DNA from: Candidatus Enterococcus leclercqii
GTDB taxonomy: Bacteria > Bacillota > Bacilli > Lactobacillales > Enterococcaceae
Assembly: GCF_009933135.1 (NCBI RefSeq)
Contig: NZ_MAEH01000013.1
Span: forward strand, 1-40,991
Direction: 5' to 3'
Length of the DNA stretch: 40,991 bases
Of this stretch, positions 16,983-24,367 are shown piece after piece. Each line of letters begins with the position of its first letter. Within the stretch, counting starts at the first letter, position 1. The notes below the pieces were generated by a model. It saw nothing but the letters and a program-made list of their open reading frames with translations. It did not search any database and was not told where the DNA came from. The translations under genes and the position numbers were made by a program.

Positions 16983-16988
16983 ATTATA
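16983..16988 (-). promoter_or_regulatory. Possible -10 of the 89-aa gene
   Basis: The minus strand reads TATAAT 44 bases before the ATG. At 17-base spacing the -35 would be TGGCAG, which is weak; a perfect TTGACA is also present but only seven bases upstream of the TATAAT, too close to serve as its -35. Confidence 0.4.
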
Positions 16989-17190
16989 CAAGACGTGTCA
17001 AATTACTGCCATGTTCGAGATCTTTTTAGACAGTAAGCAAAGACCACTTCGTTAATAAAATTGAATTGGTCTCCGGTTAGAATACTTAATGCCAACCAGT
17101 AAGTATAGTTTATGTAAGTAGTACAGCTCTTTGTAGTTCAACTGAAAAAACAAGGTGGATAAGCGCTGGATAGCTCTTGAGAGTATGTAA

Positions 17191-17228
17191 AAGGTCGTCA
17201 ATCAGTTTGGCAACTAATTGACGACCTT
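17191..17228 (-). terminator. Terminator of the 47-aa gene
   Basis: A perfect 12-base stem (AAGGTCGTCAAT at 17191-17202 and ATTGACGACCTT at 17217-17228) is followed by TTTT on the minus strand, about 50 bases after the small gene. Confidence 0.82.
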
Positions 17229-17278
17229 AATAAAATATCGCGTCTACGATCTTCACTTACTTTTAGGCTCCTTTTTGA

Positions 17279-17422
17279 TTAAGCGCGCAAGTTACGTACA
17301 GCTTCTTCGATAGTGATACCATAAGCTACCCGTGTTTCATCATGGGCGTCAATCGCCATGAAACGGTTACTATCGGTATCAAAGACCACACGATAGGTCA
17401 ATTCTGTTCCAGTATAAGTCAT
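17279..17422 (-). CDS. Small hypothetical protein, 47 aa, HicB-like fragment
   Basis: A 47-codon frame starts at ATG 17422 with GAAGGTG seven to eight bases upstream and ends in TAA at 17279. It has a plausible promoter (17475-17503) and a strong terminator (17191-17228), so it reads as a real single-gene unit. The sequence LTYRVVFDTDSNRFMAIDAH, then AYGITIEEAVRNLR, recalls the N-terminal part of HicB-type domains, where a beta hairpin (VVFE..DGGYVA) is followed by G.T.EEA and a helix. Here the region between is shortened and no DNA-binding domain follows. No HicA toxin is next to it, so a toxin-antitoxin role is not supported. Function unknown. Confidence 0.72.
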   Translation of the reverse strand: MTYTGTELTYRVVFDTDSNRFMAIDAHDETRVAYGITIEEAVRNLRA

Positions 17423-17474
17423 GAAATACACCTTCTTTCTTAGTTAATTTGCCAGTTTATTCACCAACAATTTT

Positions 17475-17503
17475 AATATATCACAGTGCATTAAAAAAAA
17501 CAA
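17475..17503 (-). promoter_or_regulatory. Probable promoter of the 47-aa gene
   Basis: The minus strand has TTGTTT and TATATT with a 17-base spacer, and a TG one base before the -10 (extended -10). The start would fall about 45 bases before the ATG. Confidence 0.45.
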
Positions 17504-17810
17504 AGAACACGTAACGTAAAATGAAAAGGAACAATAAAATCTTAACAATATTTTGTTAGGAAAGGGGTAACAATGCTTTCATTTCGCCAAAAAAACAATA
17601 CAAGAAACAAACGGACTGTGTAAAACTGAAATATGTTTCTTTGACAAGGGAAATTTCTTATCTTTGAAGCTAATTTAAATAACGTGTTTTAGTTTCTTCA
17701 TAAAACTGTAAAATTATTCAATCATAAGAGTACTAAGCCAAAATCTAATAAATTAACCTCGGATTTCCTATAAACATCAATACAATCACAAAAAAAATTA
17801 AAAAAAGTTG

Positions 17811-17848
17811 TGAAAAGCGTTTTCAGATTGACGTTTTTCTGTTATTAT
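17811..17848 (+). promoter_or_regulatory. cre-like palindrome overlapping the promoter of the 72-aa gene
   Basis: TGAAAAGCGTTTTCA (17811-17825) reads on the minus strand as TGAAAACGCTTTTC, matching the core cre consensus TGAAARCGYTTWNN. Its last six bases TTTTCA serve as a -35 with a 17-base spacer to TATTAT (17843-17848). CcpA bound here would block RNA polymerase, so glucose repression is the simple prediction. Confidence 0.5.
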
Positions 17849-17880
17849 ATGGACAAATAAAAAAACGAGGAGGGAATCCT

Positions 17881-18099
17881 ATGGAACAAATTGAAATTGG
17901 GCGATCTTACATATGCAAACCGATCGGATTGGAAAACGAGGTTGTGGGAACTGTAGAACATACATATACCAACACAGTCGTGATCACCATTGAAGATTGT
18001 CAGCGAAGTGATCGAGCAAAGGTGATTGAGTATCAACACCGGATGTTAGTAAGATATGAAGATATCCAACAACAAGTGGGTATCGCATTGGTGGGTTGA
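17881..18099 (+). CDS. Small DUF2187/KOW-like hypothetical protein, 72 aa
   Basis: The 72-aa product is soluble and acidic-neutral. The stretch VVGTVEHTYTNTVVITIED followed by KVIEYQHRMLVRYEDIQ resembles the small DUF2187 family (short beta-barrel, KOW-like proteins of firmicutes with a G.VE..Y.NSV pattern and a C-terminal H..Y), though the match is from memory and partial. GGAGGG lies seven bases before the ATG. It is a single-gene unit with its own promoter, a cre-like site and a terminator 40 bases downstream. Function unknown. The upstream 250 bases are notably AT-rich. Confidence 0.72.
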   Translation: MEQIEIGRSYICKPIGLENEVVGTVEHTYTNTVVITIEDCQRSDRAKVIEYQHRMLVRYEDIQQQVGIALVG

Positions 18100-18139
18100 G
18101 TAATCACCTGACTACTAAAGGATGAATCGCAGTAAAATC

Positions 18140-18195
18140 AAAAAGACTCAGCAGACCCGGGAAAAACAGGAATCCGGATCTGTTGAGTCTTTTTT
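18140..18195 (+). terminator. Bidirectional terminator after the 72-aa gene
   Basis: AAAAGACTCAGCAGA (from 18141) pairs with TCTGTTGAGTCTTTT (to about 18193) with a small mismatch, flanked by A and T runs. It serves the plus-strand small gene and the minus-strand phosphodiesterase gene that ends at 18216. Confidence 0.8.
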
Positions 18196-18215
18196 ATGCG
18201 GGAAATCGGGCTCTA

Positions 18216-20018
18216 TTAGCCGATTCCGATAACAAAATTCAGTAGTTTATCAGAGTATGTGGTGTTTTCTTTATGCTCTTGGATGGCTGTGTCGAGATTT
18301 CTCATAGAGTCAGTAATAATACCGTCAACACCGTAAAACATCATGCGGCTGATGTCGTCTTCATCGTTAGGGGTCCAGACGAAGACCTTTTTGCCATCAC
18401 TTTCTGCAGACTGGATGAAATTACGATTGATAGTACTGTATTCCATCGTCAAAAAATCAGCGTCAGTAACCGGTGGGCCAACGAGATTAAAGGGTAAAAT
18501 GTAACCAACTTGAAGATTAGGGGCTTGTTTCTTCAAGGTTTCCACTATTGAAAAAGACAGACTTTGAACCAGACTGCCGCTTGCTTCCAAACGGTCTTGA
18601 TACTGCGTGAGGAAGTGTTGACAGATGTCGGCGACTTCCTTTTTTTGAGTTTTAATCTCGACAATCAGTTTTTGGCCTAGCTTTTCAGCAGTCGCCAAGT
18701 AGTCGTCAAAGCTGGCGAGAGGGGCAGTCATTTTGTTTTCCTTAACAGTGAGAGCTGTAGCCTCAGCGAATGTCAGTTTTTCAGGAACCAGACGCTGGCC
18801 AGTGAGATTTTTAAGGTTGAAATCATGGATAACCACAAACTTGTGATCAGTAGTCATCTGAATATCCATCTCGATGTAATCTGGATGATACGTATCATGT
18901 GTTTTTTGCAAAGCAACAATACTATTTTGAACCCCATTATTGTCAGAGACCCCACGATGGGAAGCGGTAAGCGGGATCTTTTGGCTACTGTCTGTCAAAT
19001 AGTCCATATTGTAAATACTGACCCCGATGCCGAAAAACAGTGCGACGATTGCCAGGAGCGTGTGTTTGATTCGAGCATGACTTTCGGCGTGGATGGGTTC
19101 GCGATAAAACCAAGTAGGTACCTCAGGTAAAAAGCCCTCATCGTTCATGAAATCAACAATAATGGCAAAAATCCCTACTGTTGAAAGCACTATATTTAGT
19201 AGGAAGAAAAATTGCAGAATCGTCATGGCAAATACCGCGGTATTCAAGGATTGTTCTGGCAAAAAGGTTTCTACCAAGGTCTGAAGGCCAATGACGATGC
19301 CAAAGCCCAGCGCTGTAATCGCTAGAACGCTGGCACCAATGAAGAGAAAACGGCCTACAATGGCAAAGAATTGGCGGCGAGTTACTTCCCAGCTTTCTTT
19401 CACCGCTTTTTTAAAGGCGCGGTCACGTAAAATCATCTCAGGCAATGCAAAAATTAGACGAATACCCAAGTAGAGCATCAGCAAATAGAACACGATAAAA
19501 CCAGTGATGATCAAAAGTCGATTGGTGAAGATGAAGTCCATAATAAAAGCCGGTATTTTCACGCGACTCAAAAGGTCAGAGTTAAAGTTTAACCCTCCAA
19601 AAGGGAGTACCAGTAAAAAGTAAAAGATAAAGAATAAAACGACGGAAGGTCTGACTTTTCGCAGTTGGATAAGAGTCATTCGCAACAACTGCCTCAGGGA
19701 TACGGGTTCTTTTTTTTCGATAAAGTAGACACTCAGTAAGAGAAATGTAAACTCGAAAAAGACGGCCAAAAGGATAAAAAGCAATGTTGCCACCAGCAGC
19801 ACAGCAACCACGGGATGATCTATCAAAATTTCGCCAAGGTTATCATAGGAGAGGTAGGGAATATCCCCGCGGGCTAAAATAAACTTGGTGGATCCTGTTA
19901 AAAGCGGCAGTAGCACAAATAGCATAAATCCGTGCATCAACAAGACATCACGAAAATAAGCCTGGGTATTTCCCAAAAAATCAAGGGTATTGAAAAGTGT
20001 CTTTTTAAAATAATTCAT
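18216..20018 (-). CDS. Membrane-anchored glycerophosphodiester phosphodiesterase
   Basis: This 600-aa protein combines an N-terminal multi-span membrane domain (about residues 20-335, seven or eight hydrophobic segments) with a C-terminal GDPD domain (about 350-590). GDPD enzymes cleave glycerophosphodiesters to glycerol 3-phosphate and an alcohol, and membrane forms like this may act on lipid or teichoic-acid-derived products. Catalytic-type residues visible are H354-R355 in SHRG, E383 and D385 in EMDIQM, and H398 in VVIHD. In the usual HRG..PENT motif the Glu is replaced by Gln here (GVQNSI, Q364). KLIVEIK and GVDGIITDS complete the barrel. Start is ATG 20018 with AGGTGA five bases upstream. 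A terminator lies 20 bases after the stop. Confidence 0.9.
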   Translation of the reverse strand: MNYFKKTLFNTLDFLGNTQAYFRDVLLMHGFMLFVLLPLLTGSTKFILARGDIPYLSYDNLGEILIDHPVVAVLLVATLLFILLAVFFEFTFLLLSVYFIEKKEPVSLRQLLRMTLIQLRKVRPSVVLFFIFYFLLVLPFGGLNFNSDLLSRVKIPAFIMDFIFTNRLLIITGFIVFYLLMLYLGIRLIFALPEMILRDRAFKKAVKESWEVTRRQFFAIVGRFLFIGASVLAITALGFGIVIGLQTLVETFLPEQSLNTAVFAMTILQFFFLLNIVLSTVGIFAIIVDFMNDEGFLPEVPTWFYREPIHAESHARIKHTLLAIVALFFGIGVSIYNMDYLTDSSQKIPLTASHRGVSDNNGVQNSIVALQKTHDTYHPDYIEMDIQMTTDHKFVVIHDFNLKNLTGQRLVPEKLTFAEATALTVKENKMTAPLASFDDYLATAEKLGQKLIVEIKTQKKEVADICQHFLTQYQDRLEASGSLVQSLSFSIVETLKKQAPNLQVGYILPFNLVGPPVTDADFLTMEYSTINRNFIQSAESDGKKVFVWTPNDEDDISRMMFYGVDGIITDSMRNLDTAIQEHKENTTYSDKLLNFVIGIG

Positions 20019-20027
20019 AGTTATCAC

Positions 20028-20332
20028 CTGCTTTTAGTTTACGGTATTTTGGATACAAGGGATACTGAGAAGCCCTGATAGCCAGAGGGTCTTGCGAGAA
20101 AGCAAAGGTTTTTTACCTCTTTGGCAAATTTTCTTAGATCCCTATCGGCTTCAGCCCTTGCTACTAGGGACTTAACTATATAAGAAGCCTATTTTCTAAG
20201 AAAGTGACAGCTGCTGGGTATGCTTAAGACAGGCAGCCCCAAACTTTATTTCAAGAAGCGGTCTTTGGTTAGAAATGAGTACCTTGCCTGTAAGTTCTTT
20301 CTGATTCTAGTGTCAAAGTCAAAAAATGGTGC
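20028..20332 (+). other. Unassigned 305-base intergenic stretch
   Basis: Between the phosphodiesterase start and the tRNA terminator I see no gene. On the minus strand it must hold the phosphodiesterase promoter (a TATAGT lies at about 20175-20180 but with no good -35). Bases 20060-20180 contain GC-richer sequence with short inverted repeats (for example CCCTTGCTACTAGGG near 20155) and partially open frames on the plus strand ending near 20180, which might be a decayed gene end next to the tRNA. No homology could be assigned. Confidence 0.3.
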
Positions 20333-20367
20333 AAAAAAAAACGCCTTTGACCCGCAGTCAAAAACGT
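20333..20367 (-). terminator. tRNA-Ser terminator
   Basis: On the minus strand CGTTTTTGAC pairs with GTCAAAGGCG (G-U pairs included) around a TGCGG loop, followed by nine T. It lies about 12 bases after the tRNA 3' end. Confidence 0.82.
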
Positions 20368-20378
20368 CAAGTGTTAAA

Positions 20379-20465
20379 GGAGAGTACAGGATTTGAACCT
20401 GCGCGCCGGTTTTAGCCGGGTCGGCGGATTTCGAGTCCGCTGCATTACCACTCTGCCAACTCTCC
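20379..20465 (-). tRNA. tRNA-Ser (anticodon CGA)
   Basis: The 87-base minus-strand sequence folds as a class II tRNA. Acceptor GGAGAGT pairs with ACTCTCC, the anticodon stem GCGGA/TCCGC encloses CTCGAAA giving anticodon CGA (reads UCG), a long variable arm is built on CCCGGC/ACCGGCG, and the T arm is GCAGG TTCAAAT CCTGT. CCA is not encoded and the base at the discriminator position is T. The gene stands alone between two terminators, not in a tRNA cluster. Confidence 0.96.
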
Positions 20466-20511
20466 AAAGTACATTTCCTATTCTCTCAAAAAAAAGTAAT
20501 TTGTCAAGGGA

Positions 20512-20544
20512 AAAAGCCGGCATATTCAAGAGCTGCCGGCTTTT
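20512..20544 (-). terminator. Terminator of the TetR gene
   Basis: AAAAGCCGGCA (20512-20522 region) and TGCCGGCTTTT (to 20544) form a perfect stem; on the minus strand it is followed by further T. It lies just after the TetR stop. Confidence 0.87.
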
Positions 20545-20549
20545 ACATT

Positions 20550-21122
20550 TTAAGATTCGAAAACTTTTTCGGGTTCTTTGACATTCAGGATACCGTTGAT
20601 TGCCCGCTGGATAAGTTCAACGATTTCTGCTTGTGAAGGCTGAATAATTCCAGAAGACATCAAAGAGGCAATACCGGTTACGGTGATCCAAGTGCCATCG
20701 TGGAGTGCTTTCAGATACTCATCGCTAAGATCAGCATATTTTGCATCTTTTTGTACGATGCTTTTAAAGAAATCAAACGAAACTTTATGCATCATTTGTC
20801 CGCCGCCGTATTCATCGACGTACAAAGCGACATATAAATTGCGATTTTCGCGAGCAAAATTGATATAATTAATCCCAAGATCGACGATTGCATCATCTGT
20901 ATGGCGAATCGGAAAAACATTTTCTTGTAGGTCTTTCATGACAGACTCTACTAAAGTGTTTTTCAGGTCCTGCATATTTTTGAATTCTAAGTAGATGGGT
21001 TGGGTGGAGATCCCCATTTTCTTGGCAATATTACGAGCTGTGAATTTACTGAACCCTTCTTTTGATATCACATCATAGGCAGCTTTTAAGATTTGGTCTT
21101 TTGTATAAACTTTCCGACGCAT
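20550..21122 (-). CDS. TetR-family transcriptional regulator
   Basis: This 190-aa protein has a TetR-type N-terminal helix-turn-helix: TKDQILKAAYDVISKEGF, then FTARNIAKKMGIS and TQPIYLEFKNMQDL, the usual order for residues 8-55. The C-terminal two thirds are helical and would hold the ligand pocket and dimer interface; they show no recognisable subfamily. GGGAGT precedes the ATG by six to seven bases. It is transcribed away from the split ThrE-like exporter at 21451-22664, with 328 bases between them, so it may regulate the exporter, itself, or something elsewhere. The ligand is unknown. Confidence 0.9.
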   Translation of the reverse strand: MRRKVYTKDQILKAAYDVISKEGFSKFTARNIAKKMGISTQPIYLEFKNMQDLKNTLVESVMKDLQENVFPIRHTDDAIVDLGINYINFARENRNLYVALYVDEYGGGQMMHKVSFDFFKSIVQKDAKYADLSDEYLKALHDGTWITVTGIASLMSSGIIQPSQAEIVELIQRAINGILNVKEPEKVFES

Positions 21123-21450
21123 AACGATACTCCCTTCATTATTATAACGACATCTATATCTGAGTTTATTATATATGGAAATGTTCTTTTTGGGAAATAA
21201 TACACTCGTTTCGTTATGTTTAAAGACGTATTTACGTGTATAAAAATAACTGAGGTATTATTATTGTGTGGTTAGCAGTCGGGGTTTTAGCTATAAAAAA
21301 ATCGTAACTTAGATAAATTATATTTGATTTTTTGAGTAAATAAGTTATTTCTTCGATAACGAAATGAAAGCTGGTGCAGTTATTGATTGTCTGAGATAAT
21401 AACTGAGAAATTTAGAATGAATCACATTATTTAGGAAATGAGGGGACGCT
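21123..21450. promoter_or_regulatory. AT-rich divergent control region with a candidate TetR operator
   Basis: This 328-base region separates the TetR gene and the exporter genes. A perfect palindrome ACGTA-TT-TACGT lies at 21226-21237. TATAAT-like boxes are at about 21170 and 21140 on the minus strand upstream of the TetR start. A TATAAA is near 21238 on the plus strand. Individual promoters cannot be fixed by eye because the region is so AT-rich. Confidence 0.35.
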
Positions 21451-22209
21451 TTGAGCCTTCGAAAAGAGATGATCTTGAAGACCTGTGCGCTAGCCGGAAA
21501 AATCATGATGGAAAACGGTTCTGAGGTCTATCGAGTGGAAGATACTATGATTCGGATTGCCAAAAATGCCGGGGAAATGGATTGTGTCAGCTATGTAACT
21601 GCCACTGGTATTTTTATGGGGTTTCGCAATGGACCCTATTGTCAGTTAGAAGAAGTCCATGAGCGAGCCATTAATTTAGAAAAAGTCGTCGCAGTCAATC
21701 AGCTTTCGCGAAAATTTGCTCAAGGAGAGTTGACGTTAGAAGAACTTTATCACGATTTGAAACAAGCACAAAAATACACCCCGAGTTTTCACTTTTGGAC
21801 GCAGGTAGTGGCAGCCGGTATCGTCAGCTGTACCCTGATGTATGCCTTTGGAGGTAGTTGGCGAGATTTTCCGGCAACCTTTATAATTGGTTGTTTGGGA
21901 CTGATGACGGCGATTGGTATCAAAAAATGGCTGCAAATGAGTTTTTTGGACATGTTTGCGGCCGCTGTGGTCATCGGAGTCAGTGCTGTTTTCTGTGTTG
22001 AACTCGGCATAGCAGAAAATGTCGACAATTTAATTATTGGCGCAGTTATGCCGTTAGTCCCGGGGGTAGCCATTACGAATTCCTTTCGAGATATCATGGC
22101 CGGTGATTTGATCAGTGGATCCGCACGGGGAATTGAAGCCGTCTTTACTGCGGCAGCCATTGGTATTGGGATTGCTTTTGTCTTGACGATTTTTGGAGGT
22201 GTCCTGTGA
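21451..22209 (+). CDS. ThrE-family exporter, large subunit (DUF1212)
   Basis: This 252-aa membrane protein matches the N-terminal, DUF1212 half of ThrE-type threonine/serine exporters. The cytoplasmic N-terminal part has GKIMMENGSEVYRVEDTM and VTATGIFM, both typical of the family, and is followed by about five membrane segments (residues 115-250), including PLVPGVAITNSFRDIMAGD, the conserved central motif. In Corynebacterium the two halves are fused in one protein; in many firmicutes they are split as here. The start is a TTG at 21451 with GAGGGG five to six bases upstream. The stop overlaps the next gene (GTGA). The substrate is inferred from the family only. Confidence 0.88.
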   Translation: MSLRKEMILKTCALAGKIMMENGSEVYRVEDTMIRIAKNAGEMDCVSYVTATGIFMGFRNGPYCQLEEVHERAINLEKVVAVNQLSRKFAQGELTLEELYHDLKQAQKYTPSFHFWTQVVAAGIVSCTLMYAFGGSWRDFPATFIIGCLGLMTAIGIKKWLQMSFLDMFAAAVVIGVSAVFCVELGIAENVDNLIIGAVMPLVPGVAITNSFRDIMAGDLISGSARGIEAVFTAAAIGIGIAFVLTIFGGVL

Positions 22210-22664
22210 AAGAGTGGGTAATTCAAGGAAGCTTTGGTATTTTGAGCACAATTGCATTCGGTATTTTGACGAATATTCCCAGAAAAGCGTTGATTAGCAC
22301 CGGTGTGACTGGCGGGGCTGGCTGGTTAGTGTACTGGGGTCTGCGGCAATGGGGCTGGGGCCTAGGAGCTGCAAATTTTGCCGCTGCTTTTTTGATTGGA
22401 ATCATGAGTATTTGGTTTTCTCGTCATAAAAAAATGCCCATGATTATCTTTAATATTCCTAGTCTGGTTCCTTTAGTACCAGGTGGTCCAGCGTATAAAG
22501 CAGTTCGGGAGCTGGTGTTAGGAGATAATCAGGTAGCAATGGAAAATGCTGTGATTGTCCTAGTGACAGCCGGTGCTATCGCCGGTGCGTTTATGATTAC
22601 CGGAGTAGTTGAAACATTGATGCAAAAATGGTTGTTGCGGGTCAAGCAGCGGCGAACCAGTTGA
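22206..22664 (+). CDS. ThrE-family exporter, small subunit (DUF3815)
   Basis: This 152-aa membrane protein corresponds to the C-terminal, DUF3815/ThrE_2 half of the exporter. It has four to five hydrophobic segments and the motif IPSLVPLVPGGPAYKAVRELV, which mirrors PLVPG of the partner. It starts at a GTG that overlaps the stop of the large subunit by four bases, so the two are translationally coupled and probably form one complex. No terminator is visible directly after it. Confidence 0.87.
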   Translation: MKEWVIQGSFGILSTIAFGILTNIPRKALISTGVTGGAGWLVYWGLRQWGWGLGAANFAAAFLIGIMSIWFSRHKKMPMIIFNIPSLVPLVPGGPAYKAVRELVLGDNQVAMENAVIVLVTAGAIAGAFMITGVVETLMQKWLLRVKQRRTS

Positions 22665-22810
22665 TAGGAGTTGCTTGCTTAGAAGAATTTCCGACTTTGG
22701 TCTGATGAGGAAATGGAAAATTTCTTCTATACTGAAGGTGCATTTGAGAATCTTACAAAAATGTTTGTTAAATAAAAGGTAAAAATATCGAAAAGACTGA
22801 CGGTTTCTTC

Positions 22811-22816
22811 TATAAT
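22811..22816 (+). promoter_or_regulatory. Possible promoter of the TVP38-like gene
   Basis: TATAAT lies 25 bases before the start, in the context TTTCTTCTATAATGA; a related TTTCTTCTATACTGA lies at about 22721. Neither has a good -35. Confidence 0.35.
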
Positions 22817-22840
22817 GAGGATGAAAAGGAGATGAGTTCC

Positions 22841-23440
22841 ATGAGTGTTGCTGCATCAAGAAAGCTGATCAATACGATCTCAATCATCGGTTTAGCAGTT
22901 TCTGTTGTTCTGACGATTTATTTTATCAACCTGGGTGTTTTTAAAGATATGAATGCGTTGCGAGGATTGGTGGGTGACAATATCATTTTGGGACCTGTCA
23001 TTTTCATCCTTTTGCAAATCTTGCAGGTGGTGATTCCGATTATACCTGGTGGGATTTCAAGTGCGGCTGGTGTTTTGATTTTCGGCCCCATGATGGGCTT
23101 TGTCTACAATTATGTAGGAATTTGCGTTGGATCGCTTATTATTTTCTTGTTAGGCCGGCGCTACGGAAAACCTTTCATTTTGAGTATGGTATCTGATAAA
23201 ACTTACAATCGCTATTCCGGTTGGTTGGAAAACCAGAGCCGGTTCGACAAACTTTTTGCACTGGCGATCTTTTTGCCGGTTGCCCCAGATGATGCACTTT
23301 GCCTGATGGCTGGTTTGACCAACATTTCTGTTAAAAAGTACACGGCGATCATTCTATTGGCAAAACCGTTGTCTATTTTTCTCTATAGCATGGCATTGAT
23401 TTATGGTGGCGGGTTCTTGTCTGGATTATTAGGTGGCTAA
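22841..23440 (+). CDS. TVP38/TMEM64-family (VTT domain) membrane protein
   Basis: This 199-aa inner-membrane protein has the VTT/DedA-related domain. It has an N-terminal membrane segment (about 10-30), then the core with VVIPIIPGGISSAAGVLIFG, VGSLIIFLLGRRYGKP and FLPVAPDDALCLMAGLT, the family's re-entrant-loop motifs with the conserved Arg and Pro-Asp residues, and ends in further hydrophobic segments. Bacterial relatives are implicated in lipid scrambling and membrane homeostasis; the exact role here is unknown. I chose ATG 22841, nine bases after AAGGAG, because the ATG at 22832 touches that site. A terminator follows. Confidence 0.88.
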   Translation: MSVAASRKLINTISIIGLAVSVVLTIYFINLGVFKDMNALRGLVGDNIILGPVIFILLQILQVVIPIIPGGISSAAGVLIFGPMMGFVYNYVGICVGSLIIFLLGRRYGKPFILSMVSDKTYNRYSGWLENQSRFDKLFALAIFLPVAPDDALCLMAGLTNISVKKYTAIILLAKPLSIFLYSMALIYGGGFLSGLLGG

Positions 23441-23461
23441 AAACTGACTGTAAACGAGTTA

Positions 23462-23490
23462 AACCGAGGCAAGCTCGCCTCGGTTTTTTT
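23462..23490 (+). terminator. Terminator of the TVP38-like gene
   Basis: A perfect nine-base stem AACCGAGGC/GCCTCGGTT with a six-base loop is followed by seven or more T. Confidence 0.92.
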
Positions 23491-23551
23491 GTGCCGTCTT
23501 TTTACTTTTTCTGTTAAAAAACTACCAATGCTCTGTTTGTCAATGCAATCT

Positions 23552-24190
23552 TTAGCGCAATGGTTCGTCACTAATTCCTACATCAGCGACAATCAGGTTT
23601 CCGCAGGCTTCCATACCGGGGGATACAGTAAATGCGATTTTTTTGAATTGAAAAGTAATCGTAGTTTCAGCTTGAAGATAAGCCCCTAATGACTCACCGG
23701 TGGAGGCATCAATGCCAGAGGGAATATCGACAGCTACGACCGGCAGCCGACTTTTGCCGATGCGTTCAATAATTTCTGCGGCGGGGCCTCTTAGCTGGCC
23801 GGTTACACCGATGCCAAGGTAAGCATCTACCAGCAATGTATAACCCATAAAGCTATCCAAGCGATGAAGACGGGGAATTTGATAATGGTCACAGATTTTT
23901 GCTTGTTGGGCGGTTTCTTTTGTGAAGGCAGTTGCTTCACCTACTTCCCATAGTCTCACTGAAATCCCCGCTAGATGCAGCAGCCGCGCAATGGCATAGC
24001 CGTCACCGCCATTATTGCCGGCGCCAACCACCACCAGAACTTGGGAAAGGTCGTATTTTTTTGTCTCTAAGATATGGCTTGTTACGGCCAGCGCTGCACG
24101 TTCCATCAAAACCATTGCAGGAATCCCGATTGTTTCAATTGTATAGTCGTCGCATTTCTTCATTTGGGTTGCATTAACCAAGAGCGTCAT
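23552..24190 (-). CDS. nnrE: NAD(P)H-hydrate epimerase (YjeF N-terminal domain)
   Basis: This 212-aa enzyme epimerises the R form of damaged, hydrated NAD(P)H so that the partner dehydratase can repair it. It is a stand-alone YjeF_N domain. The motifs are PAMVLMERAA near the N-terminus, VVVGAGNNGGDGYAIARLL (the NNGGDG substrate loop), VDAYLGIGVTGQLRGP and VAVDIPSGIDASTGE with the catalytic Asp, and ITFQFKK near the end. The dehydratase (NnrD) is not next to it. AAGGAGG lies four bases before ATG 24193 and seven bases before ATG 24190; I prefer the latter by spacing. It is read on the minus strand, convergent with the TVP38-like gene. Confidence 0.92.
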   Translation of the reverse strand: MTLLVNATQMKKCDDYTIETIGIPAMVLMERAALAVTSHILETKKYDLSQVLVVVGAGNNGGDGYAIARLLHLAGISVRLWEVGEATAFTKETAQQAKICDHYQIPRLHRLDSFMGYTLLVDAYLGIGVTGQLRGPAAEIIERIGKSRLPVVAVDIPSGIDASTGESLGAYLQAETTITFQFKKIAFTVSPGMEACGNLIVADVGISDEPLR

Positions 24191-24317
24191 CATGGCTCCT
24201 CCTTATTGTTGTGGTTGTAGACTTTCAGCTATTTCCAGTATAACAAAGGAGCCAAGCCAAGGCGGTGTCAAGCCCTTGGCAGCTGGCCATTTTTTTGAAA
24301 GCTATCGAGCATACCAA

Positions 24318-24352
24318 AAAAGACCTTCGAAAATAGCTTGCGAAGGTCTTTT
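24318..24352 (-). terminator. Terminator of the second HAD gene
   Basis: A perfect 12-base stem (AAAAGACCTTCG at 24318-24329, CGAAGGTCTTTT at 24341-24352) ends in T on the minus strand, 16 bases after the HAD stop. Confidence 0.9.
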
Positions 24353-24367
24353 AGTGATGAAAATTAA

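Noticed and set aside
17573-17623. 16-codon ORF with AAAGGGG upstream
   Set aside because: Too short, with no conservation information and no downstream gene that it could lead.
21740-22405. Antisense frames within the ThrE-like genes
   Set aside because: They mirror hydrophobic codons of the membrane proteins and have no ribosome binding site.
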